A program made the translations under genes and the position numbers. DNA of 64,000 nt from Streptomyces violaceusniger (GTDB taxonomy: Bacteria > Actinomycetota > Actinomycetes > Streptomycetales > Streptomycetaceae), in assembly GCA_005405945.1 (NCBI GenBank), contig BJHW01000001.1, positions 9,114,001-9,178,000 on the forward strand, given 5' to 3'. Under the pieces are notes generated by a model that worked only from the letters and a program-made list of their open reading frames with translations, was not told where the DNA came from and searched no databases. Below, in pieces: positions 8,323 to 15,643 of this stretch (the first letter of the stretch is position 1; the number at the start of each line of letters is the position of its first letter).

Positions 8323-8955
8323 GTGTTCACCGGAATTGTCGAAGAACTGGGTGAGATCGTCGCCATCGAGCACCTGGGCGACGCGTCCCGCTTCCAGGTG
8401 CGCGGCCCCGTCGTCACCGAAGGGGCGAAGCACGGCGACTCCATCGCCGTCAACGGCGTCTGTCTCACCGTCGTCGACATCATCGAGGACGGTGAGTCCA
8501 CCCGGTTCAGCGCCGACGTCATGGCCGAGACCCTGAACCGCTCCAGCCTCGGCGCGCTCGACATCGGCTCCCGGGTCAACCTGGAGCGCCCGATGGCGCT
8601 GGGCGGGCGGCTCGGCGGCCACATCGTGCAGGGCCATGTGGACGGCACCGGCGCCATCGTGGACCGCAAGCTCTCCGAGCACTGGGAGATCGTGAAGATC
8701 TCGCTGCCCGCCGAACTCAGCCGCTACGTCGTCGAGAAGGGCTCCATCACGGTGGACGGCATCAGCCTCACCGTGGTGGACGCGGGCCCCGACTACTTCA
8801 CCGTCAGCCTCATCCCGACGACCCTCGCGCTCACCACGCTCGGGGTCAAGCAGGCCGGGGACCCGGTCAACCTCGAGGTGGACGTACTCGCCAAATACGT
8901 CGAGCGGCTGCTCGGACGGGACAACGGCACGCAGGACAAGGAGGCCACATCATGA
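8323..8955 (+). CDS. ribE: riboflavin synthase alpha chain
   Basis: A 210-residue riboflavin synthase that dismutates two molecules of 6,7-dimethyl-8-ribityllumazine into riboflavin and the pyrimidine precursor. It has the two tandem lumazine-binding barrels: the N-terminal one starts MFTGIVEELGEI and carries VNGVCLTVVDI, and the second carries GSITVDGISLTVVDAG. The GTG start at 8323 follows ribD immediately, and the stop overlaps the ribBA start (ATGA at 8952-8955). Some streptomycetes carry a riboflavin transporter gene between ribE and ribBA; there is none here. Confidence 0.95.
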   Translation: MFTGIVEELGEIVAIEHLGDASRFQVRGPVVTEGAKHGDSIAVNGVCLTVVDIIEDGESTRFSADVMAETLNRSSLGALDIGSRVNLERPMALGGRLGGHIVQGHVDGTGAIVDRKLSEHWEIVKISLPAELSRYVVEKGSITVDGISLTVVDAGPDYFTVSLIPTTLALTTLGVKQAGDPVNLEVDVLAKYVERLLGRDNGTQDKEATS

Positions 8956-10283
8956 GTGAGGCATACGCGGTGACCGACCCGCACCCGAGCGGCCAGGCCG
9001 CCTCCCTGCGAGCCGCGCACTGGCCCGACGAACTGGCGCTGGACCCCATCGAGCGCGCCATCGCCGACATCGCCGCGGGCCGCCCCGTGGTCGTCGTGGA
9101 CGACGAGGACCGGGAGAACGAGGGCGACCTCGTCGCCGCCGCCGAGACGATCAGCCCCGAGACCGTCGCCTTCATGATGAACGAGTGCCGGGGGCTCATC
9201 TGCGCGCCCATGGAGGCCGCCGACCTCGACCGGCTGCGGCTTCCGCAGATGGTCGAGGAGAACACCGAGTCCATGCGGACCGCCTTCACCGTCTCGGTCG
9301 ACGCCACCGCCGAACACGGCGTCAGCACCGGTATCTCCGCCGCCGACCGGGCCACCACCCTGCGGCTGCTGGCCGACCCGGACACCACCCCCGGCGACCT
9401 CGTCCGTCCCGGCCACATCTTCCCGCTGCGCGCCCGCCCGGGCGGGGTGCTCGAGCGCGACGGCCACACCGAGGCCGGGGTCGACCTCGCCCGGCTGGCC
9501 GGACTGCGCCCGGCGGCCGTGATCTGCGAGATCGCGGGGGAGGACGGTGCCATGCTGCGCCTCCCCGACCTGGTGGCCTTCGCCCACAAGCACGACCTGG
9601 CGATCGTCTCCATCGCCGACCTGATCGCGTACCGCAAGCCCGCCGAGCCGCTTGTGCGGCGCGAGGCCGAGACCCGGCTGCCCACCGCCTTCGGCGACTT
9701 CCGGGCGTACGGCTACCGCGCGGCCGACGGCGTCGAGCACATCGCGCTGGTCCAGGGCGACATCCGGGACGGCGAGGACGTGCTGGTCCGCGTCCACTCC
9801 GAATGCCTCACCGGAGATGTCTTCCACTCGCTGCGCTGCGACTGCGGCCCCCAGCTGCACGCCGCGCTGGAGCGGGTCACCGCCGAGGGCCGGGGCATCG
9901 TCCTGTATCTGCGCGGCCATGAGGGGCGCGGCATCGGACTGCTGTCCAAGCTGCGCGCGTACGAGCTCCAGGAGCTGGGCCGGGACACCCTGGACGCCAA
10001 TCTGGAGCTCGGGCTGCCCGCCGACGCGCGGGACTACGCCGCGGGCGCGGAGATCCTCGCCGACCTCGGCGTGCACTCGCTGCGGCTGATGACCAACAAC
10101 CCCGAGAAGACCACGGCGCTGGTCCGGCACGGGCTGCGGGTCACCGGCCGGGAGCCGATGCCCGTCCAGGCCGGGGAGCACAACCTCCGCTACCTCCGCA
10201 CCAAGCGGGACCGGATGGGGCATGACCTGCCCTGGCTGGACGGCGACCGCGCCGAGCCCATATCGGCCTGCGGCAACCAGTAG
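8952..10283 (+). CDS. ribBA: bifunctional DHBP synthase / GTP cyclohydrolase II
   Basis: A 443-residue fusion supplying both precursors of the lumazine. Residues about 30-235 are 3,4-dihydroxy-2-butanone 4-phosphate synthase, with the acidic metal loop VVDDEDRENEGDLV, FMMNECRGLICAPM and the HTEAGVDLARLAG motif. Residues about 240-430 are GTP cyclohydrolase II, with the zinc-binding cysteines in HSECLTGDVFHSLRCDCG and the catalytic HEGRGIGLLSKL region, then LMTNNPEKTTAL. Both active sites look complete. The ATGA overlap with ribE indicates coupled translation. An 82-base gap separates it from ribH. Confidence 0.95.
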   Translation: MSEAYAVTDPHPSGQAASLRAAHWPDELALDPIERAIADIAAGRPVVVVDDEDRENEGDLVAAAETISPETVAFMMNECRGLICAPMEAADLDRLRLPQMVEENTESMRTAFTVSVDATAEHGVSTGISAADRATTLRLLADPDTTPGDLVRPGHIFPLRARPGGVLERDGHTEAGVDLARLAGLRPAAVICEIAGEDGAMLRLPDLVAFAHKHDLAIVSIADLIAYRKPAEPLVRREAETRLPTAFGDFRAYGYRAADGVEHIALVQGDIRDGEDVLVRVHSECLTGDVFHSLRCDCGPQLHAALERVTAEGRGIVLYLRGHEGRGIGLLSKLRAYELQELGRDTLDANLELGLPADARDYAAGAEILADLGVHSLRLMTNNPEKTTALVRHGLRVTGREPMPVQAGEHNLRYLRTKRDRMGHDLPWLDGDRAEPISACGNQ

Positions 10284-10365
10284 CCACGGAGAAGCAGCGG
10301 CCGCACCAACGCATATCCACGCACCACCACAGAAACACCGGAAAACCAGGAACACGAGGAGAGAC

Positions 10366-10851
10366 GTGAGCGGTAAGGGCGCCCCCGAACTGTCCGTGAA
10401 GAACTGCGGGGACCTGCGCGTCGCCGTCATCGCCGCACAGTGGCACGAGAAGGTGATGGACGGGCTGCTCGACGGCGCCCTGCGCGCGCTGGGCGAGCTC
10501 GGCATCGATGAGCCCACCGTGCTGCGGGTGCCGGGCAGCTTCGAACTGCCGGTCGTCGCGAAGGTGCTCGCGGGCCGCGGCTATGACGCGATCGTGGCCC
10601 TGGGCGTCGTCATCCGCGGCGGCACCCCGCACTTCGACTATGTGTGCCAGGGCGTCACCCAGGGGCTGACCCAGGTCAGCGTGGACACCGGCGTGCCCAT
10701 CGGCTTCGGCGTGCTGACCTGCGACACCGAGGAGCAGGCCCTGGACCGGGCCGGGCTCGCGGGCTCCAGCGAGGACAAGGGCCACGAGGCGGTCACCGCG
10801 GCCGTCGCCACCGCCACCACCCTGCGCTCGGTCGCCGAACCCTGGCGCTGA
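10366..10851 (+). CDS. ribH: 6,7-dimethyl-8-ribityllumazine synthase
   Basis: A 161-residue lumazine synthase that condenses the ribitylaminouracil with dihydroxybutanone phosphate; family members assemble as pentamers or 60-mer capsids. Recognisable parts are VAVIAAQWHEKVMDGLLDGA, LRVPGSFELPVVAKVL, the ALGVVIRGGTPHFDYVC substrate loop, and the C-terminal GLAGSSEDKGHEAVTAAV (active-site His in KGHEA). I start at GTG 10366 because GAGGAGA lies just upstream; the longer frame from 10222 overlaps ribBA. It is the last gene of the riboswitch-controlled block. Confidence 0.95.
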   Translation: MSGKGAPELSVKNCGDLRVAVIAAQWHEKVMDGLLDGALRALGELGIDEPTVLRVPGSFELPVVAKVLAGRGYDAIVALGVVIRGGTPHFDYVCQGVTQGLTQVSVDTGVPIGFGVLTCDTEEQALDRAGLAGSSEDKGHEAVTAAVATATTLRSVAEPWR

Positions 10852-10871
10852 GGGGCGTCGCACGACCCAAG

Positions 10872-10877
10872 TAGGAT
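10872..10877 (+). promoter_or_regulatory. possible -10 element before hisE
   Basis: TAGGAT at 10872-10877 is a good -10 hexamer, with a weak -35 (CTGAGG, 10849-10854) 17 bases upstream. Transcription would begin within a few bases of the ATG at 10888, implying a very short or leaderless hisE message, and would explain the lack of a well-spaced Shine-Dalgarno. This is inference from sequence only. Confidence 0.35.
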
Positions 10878-10887
10878 GACGGACACG

Positions 10888-11160
10888 ATGCCCAAGAAGA
10901 CGTTCGAGGAGCTTTTCACCGAGCTCCAGCAGAAGGCCGCCACGGCCGACCCGGCCACGTCCCGCACCGCCGAGCTGGTCCACTCCGGTGTGCACGCCAT
11001 CGGCAAGAAGGTCGTGGAGGAGGCCGCCGAGGTGTGGATGGCCGCCGAGTACGAGAGCGACGAGGCGACCGCCGAGGAGATCTCCCAGCTCCTGTACCAC
11101 CTTCAGGTGATGATGGTCGCCAAGGGGCTGACCCTCGACGACGTCTACGCCCATCTCTGA
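10888..11160 (+). CDS. hisE: phosphoribosyl-ATP diphosphatase
   Basis: A 90-residue stand-alone HisE that hydrolyses phosphoribosyl-ATP to phosphoribosyl-AMP in the second step of histidine synthesis. The sequence matches the actinobacterial type throughout: KTFEELFTELQQKAATADP, then SGVHAIGKKVVEEAAEVWMA (metal-binding EExxE region) and the C-terminal helix SQLLYHLQVMMVAKGL. I prefer the ATG at 10888 (MPKKTFEEL); an in-frame ATG at 10876 would add four residues (MTDT) but overlaps a -10-like hexamer. It is 36 bases after ribH and 81 bases before hisG, so it may have its own promoter or be read through from the rib genes. Confidence 0.93.
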   Translation: MPKKTFEELFTELQQKAATADPATSRTAELVHSGVHAIGKKVVEEAAEVWMAAEYESDEATAEEISQLLYHLQVMMVAKGLTLDDVYAHL

Positions 11161-11241
11161 CCACCCCCGTCGAACACCCGCACCCCCGCCACCGAGCTAC
11201 CCGGCCACCGAGCCACCGAGCCACCGAAGGAAAGAGCACTC

Positions 11242-12090
11242 ATGCTGCGCATCGCCGTCCCCAACAAGGGTTCACTGTCCGAGCCTGCGTCGGCGATGCT
11301 CCATGAGGCGGGCTACCGGCAGCGCAAGGACCGCAAGGAGCTGGTCCTCGTCGACGCGGAGAACGAGGTGGAGTTCTTCTTCCTCCGCCCCCGCGACATC
11401 GCCGTCTACGTGGGCTCCGGCCGGCTGGACATCGGCATCACCGGCCGCGATCTGCTGCTGGACTCCGGCTCCCAGGCCGAGGAGATCATGCAGCTCGGCT
11501 TCGCCGGGTCCACCTTCCGCTACGCCACCCGTCCCGGCACGGCCAAGGACGTCAGCGAGTTCGGCGGGATGACCGTGGCCACGTCCTTCGCCGGACTGGT
11601 CACCAAGCACCTGGCCGACAACGGTGTGGACGCCGCCGTGGTCCACCTCGACGGCGCCGTCGAGACCGCCATCCAGCTCGGTGTCGCCGAGGTCATCGCG
11701 GATGTGGTCGAGACCGGCACCACCCTGCGCAACGCCGGGCTGGAGATCATCGGCGAGCCCATCCTGGAGTCCGAGGCGGTCGTCATCCGCCGCACCGGCG
11801 ACCCCAGCGACGACCCCAAGGTCCAGCAGTTCCTCCGCCGGATGCAGGGCGTCCTGGTGGCCCGGCGCTACGTGATGATGGACTACGACATCCGGGTGGA
11901 GCAGGTGGAGCGCGCCGTGGCGCTCACCCCCGGCCTGGAGTCGCCCACCGTCTCCCCGCTGCACCACGAGGGCTGGGTCGCGGTCCGCTCGATGGTCCCC
12001 GCCAAGGACGCCCAGCGGATCATGGACGAGCTCTACGACCTGGGGGCCCGGGCCATCCTCACCACCGGCATCCACGCCTGCCGCCTCTGA
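11242..12090 (+). CDS. hisG: ATP phosphoribosyltransferase, long form
   Basis: A 282-residue HisG, which commits ATP and PRPP to histidine synthesis. The catalytic domain shows RIAVPNKGSLSEPA at the N-terminus, YVGSGRLDIGITGRDLL, and the PRPP-binding region DVVETGTTLRNAGLEIIGEP. The length and the C-terminal part (about 210-282: LTPGLESPTVSPLHHEGWVA) place it in the long form with an ACT-like regulatory domain, so histidine feedback inhibition is expected and no HisZ partner is needed. GAAGGAAAG about ten bases before the ATG serves as ribosome binding site. It pairs with hisE; the remaining his genes are elsewhere. Confidence 0.95.
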   Translation: MLRIAVPNKGSLSEPASAMLHEAGYRQRKDRKELVLVDAENEVEFFFLRPRDIAVYVGSGRLDIGITGRDLLLDSGSQAEEIMQLGFAGSTFRYATRPGTAKDVSEFGGMTVATSFAGLVTKHLADNGVDAAVVHLDGAVETAIQLGVAEVIADVVETGTTLRNAGLEIIGEPILESEAVVIRRTGDPSDDPKVQQFLRRMQGVLVARRYVMMDYDIRVEQVERAVALTPGLESPTVSPLHHEGWVAVRSMVPAKDAQRIMDELYDLGARAILTTGIHACRL

Positions 12091-12152
12091 CGGCCCGCCC
12101 CACCCCCACCCCCGCCCCCGTCCCGTTCCCTCCCAGCCGAGAGGCCGACCAC

Positions 12153-12608
12153 GTGTCCGCCGCCGCGCCCACCCCCGCCCTGCCCGTCACCTTCCGGCCG
12201 ACCAGGACCCGTGCCGTCCTGATGACCGTCGGTGTCGCCGTCCTGGTCGTCCTCACGGCCGTCGCCCTGCTGCTGGAGCGGCTGGGGCCGGGGGAGCGGG
12301 CCAGCTTCATCTTCACCGGACTGCTCTTCTTCGGCGGGCTGATGCTGCTCAGCCGCCCCAAGGTGGTGGCCGAGGAGGGCGGTGTGACGGTGGTCAACCT
12401 GACCACCAAGCGCCGGCTGGAGTGGGCGGAGGTGCTCCGGGTCAATCTGCGCCCCGGTGACCCCTGGGTCTATCTGGACCTCGCCGACGGCACCAGCCTG
12501 CCCGCGATGGGCATCCAGCCGGGCATCGCCAAGGCGCACGCCATCAGCGACGCGCGGGCCCTGCGCGCCCTCGCCGAGCGGCACGGGACGGGCCGTGCCG
12601 CGGACTGA
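12153..12608 (+). CDS. PH domain-containing membrane protein
   Basis: A 151-residue protein with two adjacent transmembrane helices (about 23-45, AVLMTVGVAVLVVLTAVALL, and 52-70, SFIFTGLLFFGGLMLL) followed by a small bacterial PH-like domain (RPKVVAEEGGVTVVNLTTKR, LEWAEVLRVNLRPGDPWV). Proteins of this kind regularly follow hisG in streptomycetes, but their role is unknown. The start is GTG 12153, with GCCGAGAGG upstream. It is probably co-transcribed with hisG (62-base gap). Confidence 0.8.
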   Translation: MSAAAPTPALPVTFRPTRTRAVLMTVGVAVLVVLTAVALLLERLGPGERASFIFTGLLFFGGLMLLSRPKVVAEEGGVTVVNLTTKRRLEWAEVLRVNLRPGDPWVYLDLADGTSLPAMGIQPGIAKAHAISDARALRALAERHGTGRAAD

Positions 12609-12917
12609 GCCACCCGGCGGGGCCGCCCAGCGGCGTTGAGCAGCCCCTTCACGTCCGCTTCCGCCCCCTGCCGGGCGGGCTCCCGCGAACCGGCCGACGA
12701 GCGGATCGGCACTCCAACGGCGTGAGGGGCCTGCCCGTCACGCCCCATCCTTGTTTACTCTGTTGCCGGGGCCGAACGGTGCCCCGCCCCGCCTCTCCAG
12801 CGCGCACGCCCGCGTGCGCCCCCGGCGGGCTCCCCTGCGACCCGAGGAGTGACTCCCTCAGCAGATGGACGGAACGTCCTGTAGTACCTGCGCCGCCGCC
12901 GACCACGAGGCGGCGGC
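12609..12917. other. intergenic region, no gene seen
   Basis: This 309-base gap precedes the first CNNM-type gene. A lower-GC patch around 12745-12770 (CCTTGTTTACTCTGTTGCC) is the best place for a promoter, but I cannot assign clear hexamers with proper spacing. The rest is GC-rich without a recognisable structure or coding bias. Confidence 0.5.
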
Positions 12918-14294
12918 ATGAGCATCACCCTGTCCCTCCTGCTGCTGTCCGCGGCACTCGTCCTGATCCTCGCCAACGGCTTCTTCGTGGCCGCCGAATT
13001 CGGCCTGGTCACCGTCGAGCGGCCGGACGCCGAGCGAGCCGCCGACGAGGGCGACAAGCGCGCCCGCACCGTCGTCGAGGCGCTGCGCGAGCTGTCCTTC
13101 CAGCTCTCCGGCACCCAGCTCGGCATCACCATCACCTCGCTGATCGTCGGCATGCTGGCCGAGCCCGCGCTCGGCCATCTGCTGACCGCGCCGCTGGCGG
13201 CGGTCGGGCTGCCGCACGGCGCCGTGTCCGGTGTCGCCATCGTGCTCGGCATGCTGCTGGCCTCCGCCGTCCAGATGGTCATCGGCGAGCTGGTGCCCAA
13301 GAACTGGGCGGTCTCCCGGCCGCTGCAGGTCGCCCGCTTCGTCGCGGGCCCGCAGTACGCCTTCGCCCGCTTCTTCCGGCCCGTGATCGCCCTGCTCAAC
13401 ACCGTGGCCAACCGGCTGGTGCGGGCGCTGGGCGTGGAGCCCACCGAGGAGCTGGCCTCCGCCCGCACCCCCGGTGAGCTGGTCTCGCTCGCCCGCCACT
13501 CGGCACGGGCCGGCGCGATCGAGCAGGACACGGCCGATCTGTTCGTCCGCACCCTCTCGCTCGGCGAGCTGACCGCCCAGCACGTGATGACCCCGCGGGT
13601 GCGGGTGAGCGCGCTGCACTCCACGGCGACCGCCGTGGATGTGCTCAACCTCACCCGGGCCACCGGGCTGTCCCGCTTCCCCGTCTACCGCGACCGGCTG
13701 GACGAGGTCATCGGGATGGTGCACCTCAAGGACGCCCTCGCGGTGCCGTCCGACGACCGGCTGCGCACCCCCGTCAGCCGGATCGCCCAGCCCCCGCTGC
13801 TGGTCCCCGAGACGCTGCCGGTCCAGCCGCTGCTGGAGCGGCTGCGCAGCGAGCAGCCGATAGCCGTGGTCGTCGACGAGTACGGCGGCACGGCCGGTGT
13901 GGTCACCCTGGAGGACATCGTCGAGGAACTGGTCGGCGAGGTGCGCGACGAGCACGACGACGAGGCCGCGGAGACCCCCGACCTGGTGCAGACCCTCACT
14001 GAGGACGGCCGCACCGTATGGGACGCCGACGGCGGCTGCCGCGTCGACACCCTGCGCCGGATCGGCCTCGACGCGCCCGACGGGCCGTACGAGACCGTGG
14101 CCGGACTGGTGGCCGATCTGCTGGCGCGGATCCCCGCCCCCGGCGACATCGCCGAGCTGCCCGGCTGGAAGCTGGCCGTCCGGCAGGTCGGCCACCACCG
14201 GGCGGAACTGGTGCGCATCGTCCGCACGAAGCCGGGTACGCCGCCTGTGCAGATGACCGCACACGCCGCGGCCGGGGAGGGGAACGGACGATGA
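12918..14294 (+). CDS. hemolysin C/CNNM-family membrane protein (DUF21-CBS-CorC)
   Basis: A 458-residue CNNM/CorC-type protein, a family implicated in Mg2+/Co2+ handling. The N-terminal DUF21 domain (about 1-195) has three to four membrane helices, the first containing ALVLILANGFFVAAEFGLVT, and the family motif IGELVPKNWAVSRP. A CBS pair follows (about 210-330: VMTPRVRVSAL, GLSRFPVYRDRLDEVIGMVH, then VVDEYGGTAGVVTLEDIVEE), then a C-terminal CorC_HlyC domain (about 345-440). The stop overlaps the start of the next gene (ATGA at 14291-14294), so the two paralogues are translationally coupled and may form a hetero-oligomer. No classic hemolysin function should be assumed. Confidence 0.9.
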   Translation: MSITLSLLLLSAALVLILANGFFVAAEFGLVTVERPDAERAADEGDKRARTVVEALRELSFQLSGTQLGITITSLIVGMLAEPALGHLLTAPLAAVGLPHGAVSGVAIVLGMLLASAVQMVIGELVPKNWAVSRPLQVARFVAGPQYAFARFFRPVIALLNTVANRLVRALGVEPTEELASARTPGELVSLARHSARAGAIEQDTADLFVRTLSLGELTAQHVMTPRVRVSALHSTATAVDVLNLTRATGLSRFPVYRDRLDEVIGMVHLKDALAVPSDDRLRTPVSRIAQPPLLVPETLPVQPLLERLRSEQPIAVVVDEYGGTAGVVTLEDIVEELVGEVRDEHDDEAAETPDLVQTLTEDGRTVWDADGGCRVDTLRRIGLDAPDGPYETVAGLVADLLARIPAPGDIAELPGWKLAVRQVGHHRAELVRIVRTKPGTPPVQMTAHAAAGEGNGR

Positions 14295-15399
14295 GCCTGG
14301 TACAGCTTCTCTTCGCCGTCCTGCTGGTCCTCGCCAACGGCTTCTTCGTGGGCGCCGAGTTCGCCCTGGTCTCGGTGCGCCGCAGCCAGATCGAGCCGCG
14401 CGCGGCCGAGGGCTCCGGGCGCGCCCGTACGGTGCTGACGGGCCTGGAGAACCTGCCGCAGATGATGGCGGCCGCCCAGTTCGGCATCACCATCTGCTCG
14501 CTGACCCTCGGCGCGGTCGCCGAGCCGACCGTCGCCGAGCTGCTGGAGCCGGTCTTCCACGCCGTCCACCTGCCCGAGCAGCTGATCCATCCGCTCGGCT
14601 ACGCCATCGCGCTCGCCCTGGTGGTCTTCCTCCACCTGGTCATCGGCGAGATGGTGCCGAAGAACCTGGCCATGGCGGCGCCGGACAAGACCGCGCTGTG
14701 GCTCGGCCCCGGGCTGGTCGCCTTCGCGCGGCTGTGCCGGCCGGTCACCGCGCTGCTGGGGGCGTGCGCCCGGCTGGTGCTGCGGCTGTTCCGGGTGGAG
14801 CCCAAGGACGAGGTCGAGGCCGTCTTCACCAGCGAGCAGCTGACCCATCTGGTGGAGGACTCCCGGCAGGCCGGGCTGCTCGACCCCGGGGAGCAGGAGC
14901 GCCTCGCGGACGCCCTTGAGCTGGGCAGCCGCCCGGTCACCGACGTCCTCCTGGACCCGGCGGGCCTGGTCACCGTGGATCCCTCGGTCACCCCCGGCAG
15001 ATCGAGGAGCTGACCGTGCGCACCGGCTACTCGCGCTTCCCGGTGCGCGGCCCCGGCGGCGTCTTCATGGGCTATCTGCATGTGAAGGACGTCCTGGAGC
15101 TGGAGTTCCCGGAGCGGGCCGTGCCGCAGCGGGTCTGGCATCCGATCGAGACGCTCCGGGCGGAGCTTCCGCTGGACGACGCCCTCACCGCGATGCGCCG
15201 GGCCGCCTCCCACTTGGCGGCTGTCGCCGACGCGTCGGGCACGGTGCTGGGGCTGGTCGCCCTGGAGGACGTCCTGGAGAAGCTGGTCGGCGAGGTCCAC
15301 GACCCCGCCCACCGGGGTGGGGCCCGGGACCGGGTGGCCGAGCCCCGGGGCGAGGCGGCGCCCGCGCCCTCCGAGGAGGAGCGGGCGATGGTGGGCTGA
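14291..15399 (+). CDS. second CNNM-family membrane protein, frameshifted as assembled
   Basis: A shorter paralogue of the preceding protein: DUF21 membrane domain (LFAVLLVLANGFFVGAEFAL at the N-terminus, IGEMVPKNLAMAAP near residue 120) followed by a CBS pair but no CorC_HlyC domain, the usual form for the second gene of this pair. As assembled the frame ends at 15013 (VTVDPSVTPG then a stop) and continues in another frame as RQIEELTVRTGYSRFPVRGP through VALEDVLEKLVGEVHDP to 15399. One additional C in the CCCCC run at 14991-14995 joins the two halves into a protein of about 369 residues. The join falls inside the first CBS domain, so a real frameshift would destroy it; a sequencing error is more likely. 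Confidence 0.8.
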
Positions 15400-15439
15400 G
15401 CGGCGGGTTCCGCTGCGGTTGCGCCTGCGGCGGGCCTTT

Positions 15440-15625
15440 CCCCTACCCGCCCCTTCCCACAACCGGGGCTCCGCCCCGGACCCCGGTCCTCAATCGCCGG
15501 ACGGGCTGAAATCAGCCCGTCCAGGGGGCACCTCCCAGCGGTAGCTGGGGAGATTGAGGACACGCCCGAAGGACGTCCGGGGGCCAGGGGCAGAGCCCCA
15601 TGGTTCGGGAAGGGGCGGGTAGGGG
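15440..15625. repeat. intergenic hairpin-rich repeat with 19-bp terminal inverted repeats
   Basis: CCCCTACCCGCCCCTTCCC at 15440-15458 is the exact reverse complement of 15607-15625. Nested inside are GACGGGCTGA/TCAGCCCGTC (15500-15509 and 15512-15521, 2-base loop) and TCCTCAATC paired with GATTGAGGA further out. The whole lies between convergent genes and could act as a bidirectional terminator. I recall the inner CAATCGCCGGACGGGCTG-type hairpin as a widespread streptomycete intergenic repeat. Confidence 0.75.
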
Positions 15626-15643
15626 ACAGCCCGCCGCAGGCGC

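Noticed and set aside
7022..8536. 504-codon frame overlapping ribD
   Set aside because: Arginine/proline-rich shadow of ribD in another frame.
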